Shown: piece by piece, positions 61,084 through 64,000 of the stretch
How the letters are laid out: each line of letters begins with the position of its first letter
Numbering within the stretch: position 1 is the first letter of the stretch
Assembly (NCBI GenBank): GCA_002299885.1
Contig: DBOB01000016.1
Span: 47,797-111,796 of the forward strand
Length of the DNA stretch: 64,000 nt
Source of the DNA: Sediminibacterium sp. UBA657
GTDB lineage: Bacteria > Bacteroidota > Bacteroidia > Chitinophagales > Chitinophagaceae
Direction of reading: 5' to 3'
Position numbers and translations under genes: made by a program
The notes under the pieces: model-generated
The model's database searches: none
What the model was told of the DNA's origin: nothing
What the model saw: only the letters and a program-made list of their open reading frames with translations

Positions 61084-62463
61084 ATGAAAAAAAGCTTTTA
61101 CTTTTTAAGTTTACTCTTTACGCAATGCATTTGTATCGCTGCAATTGGACAATCAAACCAAGTTACATTCGAACAAGTCCAAATGTATTCTAGTATTCAA
61201 CCAGAAGGAAAATATTGGCATCCTACTTCAACTCAAGTGCAAGCATTTGCTAGCATATTAGATACTGCACTTTTTAATCCATTACAACTTCAAAGAGATA
61301 CAAGTTTTATAACTAAAATAAAAATTTTAAATAAGCTAAATCAAATTGGCAAGATCGTGATTGATTGGAATCAAAGCCAATCCTCTGCTTTTCATGCTTA
61401 TTTAGAAATTTATGAATTGCAACCAGAACAAACATTTAGCAATTCAATGGTGAATGTTATCATTCCCAAAAAAGATAGTATTCAATCCACCTGGTTTTTA
61501 ACCTGTACTATTTTAGATGCAACTAAAAAGCCTGTCTTTCAAAAAACTATTTTAATTGGTATGATTCCAATTGCCACCCAAGGTATTGGCTACCCAATGA
61601 ATCTACCGGTTTCTCCTCCAAAAAGTTTATTCAAAGCTATTCAATCTGGCATCAGTTATTTTGATAAAGATGGGGAAGAATTGGCTTACATTGAAGCAAA
61701 AGTGCCGATTAGTTATGCCTCTGATAATTTCATCATGCCTTTATTACAAGCTAAGCCAAGAATTAGTGTAGATACTAGTAAAGATTTTTTTCAGTTTATA
61801 CAAAATAATTCAAGGGTTGTGCTTAGAACGCCCACTGCGATGATGCAGAAAATAGATACAAAAGATAAAACAAGCAGCAATCCTTTTTTTGCTATTTTAC
61901 CTGAAATTAAAAAAAGGACCAACACCTTATTTAAAGAATACTATCAAGCAATACAACCTCTCAGAAATACAAGTGAAAATAAAGACTATTCTTTGGAGGC
62001 CTATATTGAATTCAATCCATTCATTGATCCAGAATTACGAGCTACCCCATCTATTCGATTTTTACCAGACAGTATTCATAAAATTTATGCAGACACGAAT
62101 TTAATTGGCAGATTTAAAGTGGTTGAGCAACCAGCCATCAATACTGGATGGATGTTCAATTCAAATAAAATATACAATGGGTATGACTCAAGTTCCATGT
62201 ATACATTAAATACGAACTATCCAAAAGGAATGGTCTTTATCTCCAAAGCGGTTGAAGGAAGGATTGGGAAGGATACATTTAAAATTCTTTTTAACAGTGA
62301 GATTGATGTAAAAATTATTTATCTCAATAACCTTCCAATCTTGATGGCAAAAGGAAGAACTAAGCCAAATTACTTAATACCAATCGAACAAGTAAAACAA
62401 AATTCTATTTCCGCGCTCTTACTTTTAATTGCGTATAGTGAAATTTTTCAATCGCCAAATTAA
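61084..62463 (+). CDS. Secreted protein of unknown function
   Basis: A 459-residue protein with a signal peptide (MKKSFYFLSLLFTQCICIAAIGQS). The mature part has no repeat, catalytic motif or membrane helix that I recognise. It is rich in Ser/Thr/Gln/Lys with a beta-type pattern (VIPKKDSIQSTWFLTCTIL, FLPDSIHKIYADT, PKGMVFISKAVEGRIG). There is no T9SS sorting domain and no terminal barrel signature. The start of xth lies 6 nt after its stop, so the two are probably co-transcribed, although they have no obvious link. Confidence 0.75.
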   Translation: MKKSFYFLSLLFTQCICIAAIGQSNQVTFEQVQMYSSIQPEGKYWHPTSTQVQAFASILDTALFNPLQLQRDTSFITKIKILNKLNQIGKIVIDWNQSQSSAFHAYLEIYELQPEQTFSNSMVNVIIPKKDSIQSTWFLTCTILDATKKPVFQKTILIGMIPIATQGIGYPMNLPVSPPKSLFKAIQSGISYFDKDGEELAYIEAKVPISYASDNFIMPLLQAKPRISVDTSKDFFQFIQNNSRVVLRTPTAMMQKIDTKDKTSSNPFFAILPEIKKRTNTLFKEYYQAIQPLRNTSENKDYSLEAYIEFNPFIDPELRATPSIRFLPDSIHKIYADTNLIGRFKVVEQPAINTGWMFNSNKIYNGYDSSSMYTLNTNYPKGMVFISKAVEGRIGKDTFKILFNSEIDVKIIYLNNLPILMAKGRTKPNYLIPIEQVKQNSISALLLLIAYSEIFQSPN

Positions 62464-62469
62464 TCATGC

Positions 62470-63240
62470 ATGCGCGTCGTAAGTTATAATGTCAATGGAA
62501 TAAGAGCAGCCATTAAAAAAGGTTTAATCGAATGGCTTAAAGACTATCCAGTGGATGTTTTATGTGTTCAAGAAACAAAAGCAAGTAGTACAGATATTGA
62601 CATCCGTCTTTTCACTGATCTTGGTTATCATATTGCATGGTATCCCGCCCAAAAAAAAGGATACAGTGGCGTGGCCGTTTTTAGTAAACAAAAGCCGAGT
62701 CTTATTGTTCAAGGTACTGGACACGAAATGAGTGATGCCGAAGGACGTGTAATAAGAGTCGATTTTGGAGACCTTACCATTATCAATGCCTACTTCCCCT
62801 CAGGGACAAGTGGAGACCTTAGACAAGCCTATAAATACCAATGGTTGGATGAATTTTACAATTGGGTAGAAACACTCAGAAAAGAAAGGCAAAATATTAT
62901 CGTTGCGGGAGATTATAATATTGCACATCAAGCAATCGATATCCATGATCCTAAAGGGAATAAAAAATCTTCTGGTTTTTTACCCGAAGAAAGAGCTTGG
63001 ATGGATCAATTACTTGCAAATAATTGGGTGGATAGTTTTAGGCATATGCATGAAGACGCCGTTGGCGCTTATTCTTGGTGGAGTCAAAGATTTCCTTCTG
63101 TTAGATTGCAAAACAAGGGATGGAGAATTGATTATCTTTGTACGACAAAAATATTGTCAACTAAAATTAAGAATGCCTTTATCCTTCCAGACATAAAGCA
63201 TAGTGATCATTGTCCCATTGTTGTTGAATTAAAAAAATAA
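62470..63240 (+). CDS. xth: Exodeoxyribonuclease III
   Basis: AP endonuclease/3'-exonuclease of the ExoIII family. The 256-residue protein has MRVVSYNVNGIRAA, the metal Glu in DVLCVQETKA (about residue 34), NAYFPSG, VAGDYNIAH (Asp/Asn pair, about residues 152-157), WRIDYLCTT and the C-terminal catalytic SDHCPIVVEL (about residues 243-252). All catalytic positions look intact. It is followed by DUF4286, 4 nt after its stop. Confidence 0.95.
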   Translation: MRVVSYNVNGIRAAIKKGLIEWLKDYPVDVLCVQETKASSTDIDIRLFTDLGYHIAWYPAQKKGYSGVAVFSKQKPSLIVQGTGHEMSDAEGRVIRVDFGDLTIINAYFPSGTSGDLRQAYKYQWLDEFYNWVETLRKERQNIIVAGDYNIAHQAIDIHDPKGNKKSSGFLPEERAWMDQLLANNWVDSFRHMHEDAVGAYSWWSQRFPSVRLQNKGWRIDYLCTTKILSTKIKNAFILPDIKHSDHCPIVVELKK

Positions 63241-63244
63241 ATCC

Positions 63245-63547
63245 ATGTTTGTATCCAATATTAGTTTTCAAGTAGATCCTTCTATAGAAGCAGCATGGTT
63301 GAACTGGGTAAAGCAAAGCTTTATACCAAGCTGTCTTTCCACCGCCTGCTTTGTAGAGCACAAGCTCTATCAATTAGACTTAGCAGCAGATCAGCCTCCT
63401 ACTTTTACCCTACAATTGTTTAGTCAAACTGCTGCTCAAATAGCTGAATTCCAAGCAAAACACGCAGAAACACTCCTTTTTAACGTCACAGAACAATGGG
63501 GAGAACAATGTTTTCACTTCAATACAAGCATGAAAATTGTGAATTGA
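63245..63547 (+). CDS. DUF4286 family protein
   Basis: A 100-residue protein matching the DUF4286 pattern: SNISFQVDPSIEAAWLNWVKQSFIPSCLST at the N-terminus, CFVEHKLYQLD, then TFTLQLFSQTAAQIAEFQ and a C-terminal strand FHFNTSMKIV. The fold is expected to be a small alpha+beta (ferredoxin-like) barrel. The family is largely Bacteroidota-specific and of unknown function. It lies 4 nt after xth, so it is co-transcribed with it. Confidence 0.85.
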   Translation: MFVSNISFQVDPSIEAAWLNWVKQSFIPSCLSTACFVEHKLYQLDLAADQPPTFTLQLFSQTAAQIAEFQAKHAETLLFNVTEQWGEQCFHFNTSMKIVN

Positions 63548-63567
63548 TTGTGGATAGCTAGCCTCCG

Positions 63568-63707
63568 AAAACCCTTAACTGGCCTCATTTTCATTTTTAA
63601 AACCGCTGTAAATCAATGCTGTAAGGGATTACAGCAATAGCCACTTTATATTGCTCCAAAAATGAAATATAGCTCTTGGGCGGAAAACCTTACTATTTAA
63701 GGGTTTT
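63568..63707. repeat. Three nested inverted repeats in the gap before the HU gene
   Basis: Outer: AAAACCCTTAA (63568-63578) with TTAAGGGTTTT (63697-63707), 11 bp perfect. Middle: TTTCATTTTT (63589-63598) with AAAAATGAAA (63658-63667), 10 bp perfect. Inner: TGCTGTAA-GGGA-TTACAGCA (63617-63636), 8 bp perfect. They nest without crossing, giving a rod-like fold of 140 nt. It could be a non-coding RNA, a leader structure or a small mobile remnant. Confidence 0.5.
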
Positions 63708-63766
63708 AGTGGAAAAATAAAAAATAAAAAAAACACTAAAATATTTTTTTGTTTCATCAAACCCAA

Positions 63767-63774
63767 TAAATTTG
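63767..63774 (+). promoter_or_regulatory. Bacteroidota -7 element (TAAATTTG) for the HU gene
   Basis: Perfect TAnnTTTG, 32 nt before the ATG at 63807. TTTG at 63748-63751 is 15 nt upstream, shorter than the usual 19. Confidence 0.5.
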
Positions 63775-63806
63775 TTCTATCGTTTAAAACTATAAAAAAC
63801 ACATCT

Positions 63807-64000
63807 ATGAACAAAGCAGAATTGATCGCACACATCGCTGACGCAGTTGATTGTCCAAAAACACAAGCTAATGCAGCTTTAGACGCTTTTATCGAAGCAG
63901 TAACTAAATCTTTGAAAAAAGGTGACAAAGTAACTTTAGTAGGTTTTGGTACTTTCTCAGTATCTAAGCGTGCTGCAAGAACTGGTCGTAACCCACAAAC
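63807..64000 (+). CDS. HU-family DNA-binding protein (3' end outside window)
   Basis: Nucleoid protein that bends DNA as a dimer. The visible 64 residues begin MNKAELIAHIADAVD and carry KGDKVTLVGFGTFSVSKRAARTGRNPQT, the standard HU body up to the start of the DNA-binding arm. The remaining roughly 25-30 residues lie beyond the window. It is separated from the preceding gene by 259 nt that contain the nested inverted repeats and the promoter. Confidence 0.95.
   Translation, partial: MNKAELIAHIADAVDCPKTQANAALDAFIEAVTKSLKKGDKVTLVGFGTFSVSKRAARTGRNPQ

Noticed and set aside
1..64000. Mobile elements, CRISPR, toxin-antitoxin or defence islands
   Set aside because: No transposase, integrase, repeat-spacer array, TA pair or known defence gene was found on either strand.

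Overview
The window reads as ordinary, gene-dense chromosome from an AT-rich member of the Bacteroidota, most likely Chitinophagaceae or a near relative (family level is inference). Supporting signs are TAnnTTTG-type -7 promoter elements in front of many genes, almost no Shine-Dalgarno sequences, a type IX secretion component (PorZ) with a C-terminal sorting domain, the long form of IspG, methionine synthase split over two genes, futalosine-route menaquinone synthesis (MqnC), and Bacteroidota-type families such as DUF4369-TlpA, DUF5606 and DUF4286. I see no tRNA or rRNA gene, IS element, prophage, CRISPR array or recognisable defence island, and no gene-free stretch longer than 300 bases.

Layout. 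1-4.2 kb: the end of rodA, a metallo-hydrolase, an AlkA-type glycosylase, a small NTF2-like secreted protein, and an M23 peptidase with a small membrane protein. 4.3-8.2 kb: alaS and a TlpA-like lipoprotein. 8.3-14.1 kb (minus): a DegT aminotransferase - rpoN - PAP2-like membrane protein - RND exporter operon. 14.1-19.7 kb (plus): a DUF5606 protein, then a GH3/serine-hydrolase cell-wall enzyme broken at an A10 run, coupled to porZ. 19.7-27.6 kb: ridA, tsaB, an ArsR-rhodanese pair, then minus-strand lpxL-like, ispG, a class D beta-lactamase-like pseudoenzyme and an FKBP isomerase, and a YHS lipoprotein. 27.6-39.3 kb (minus): SWIM-SNF2 helicase, comB, ssb, gcvT, a PspC protein with its PadR regulator, and an active/inactive M16 peptidase pair. 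39.4-47.9 kb: mqnC, a sigma/anti-sigma/outer-membrane trio, serS, gcvH, VanZ, MarR and a DigH-like glycosidase. 47.9-64 kb: kup, an SRPBCC protein, a helicase-nuclease, an Ig-like lipoprotein, recR, YceI, split metH behind a structured leader, a LOG-family protein, an unknown secreted protein, xth, DUF4286 and the start of an HU gene.

Themes. Several loci serve the envelope (RodA, M23, GH3/serine hydrolase, DigH, LpxL-like, PorZ, RND). Genome upkeep is represented by AlkA, RecR, Xth, the AddB-like helicase-nuclease, SNF2 and SSB. One-carbon metabolism is represented by GcvT, GcvH and MetH.

The most interesting signals are not new gene clusters but local oddities: the A10 frameshift splitting the GH3-serine hydrolase fusion; a class D beta-lactamase fold that has lost its catalytic motifs; two mutually exclusive folds in the metH 5' leader; a perfect palindrome over the padR promoter; three nested inverted repeats before the HU gene; and recurrent -7 elements that sit only 4-8 nt from the ATG, implying leaderless mRNAs. 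No clearly undescribed multi-gene system is visible.
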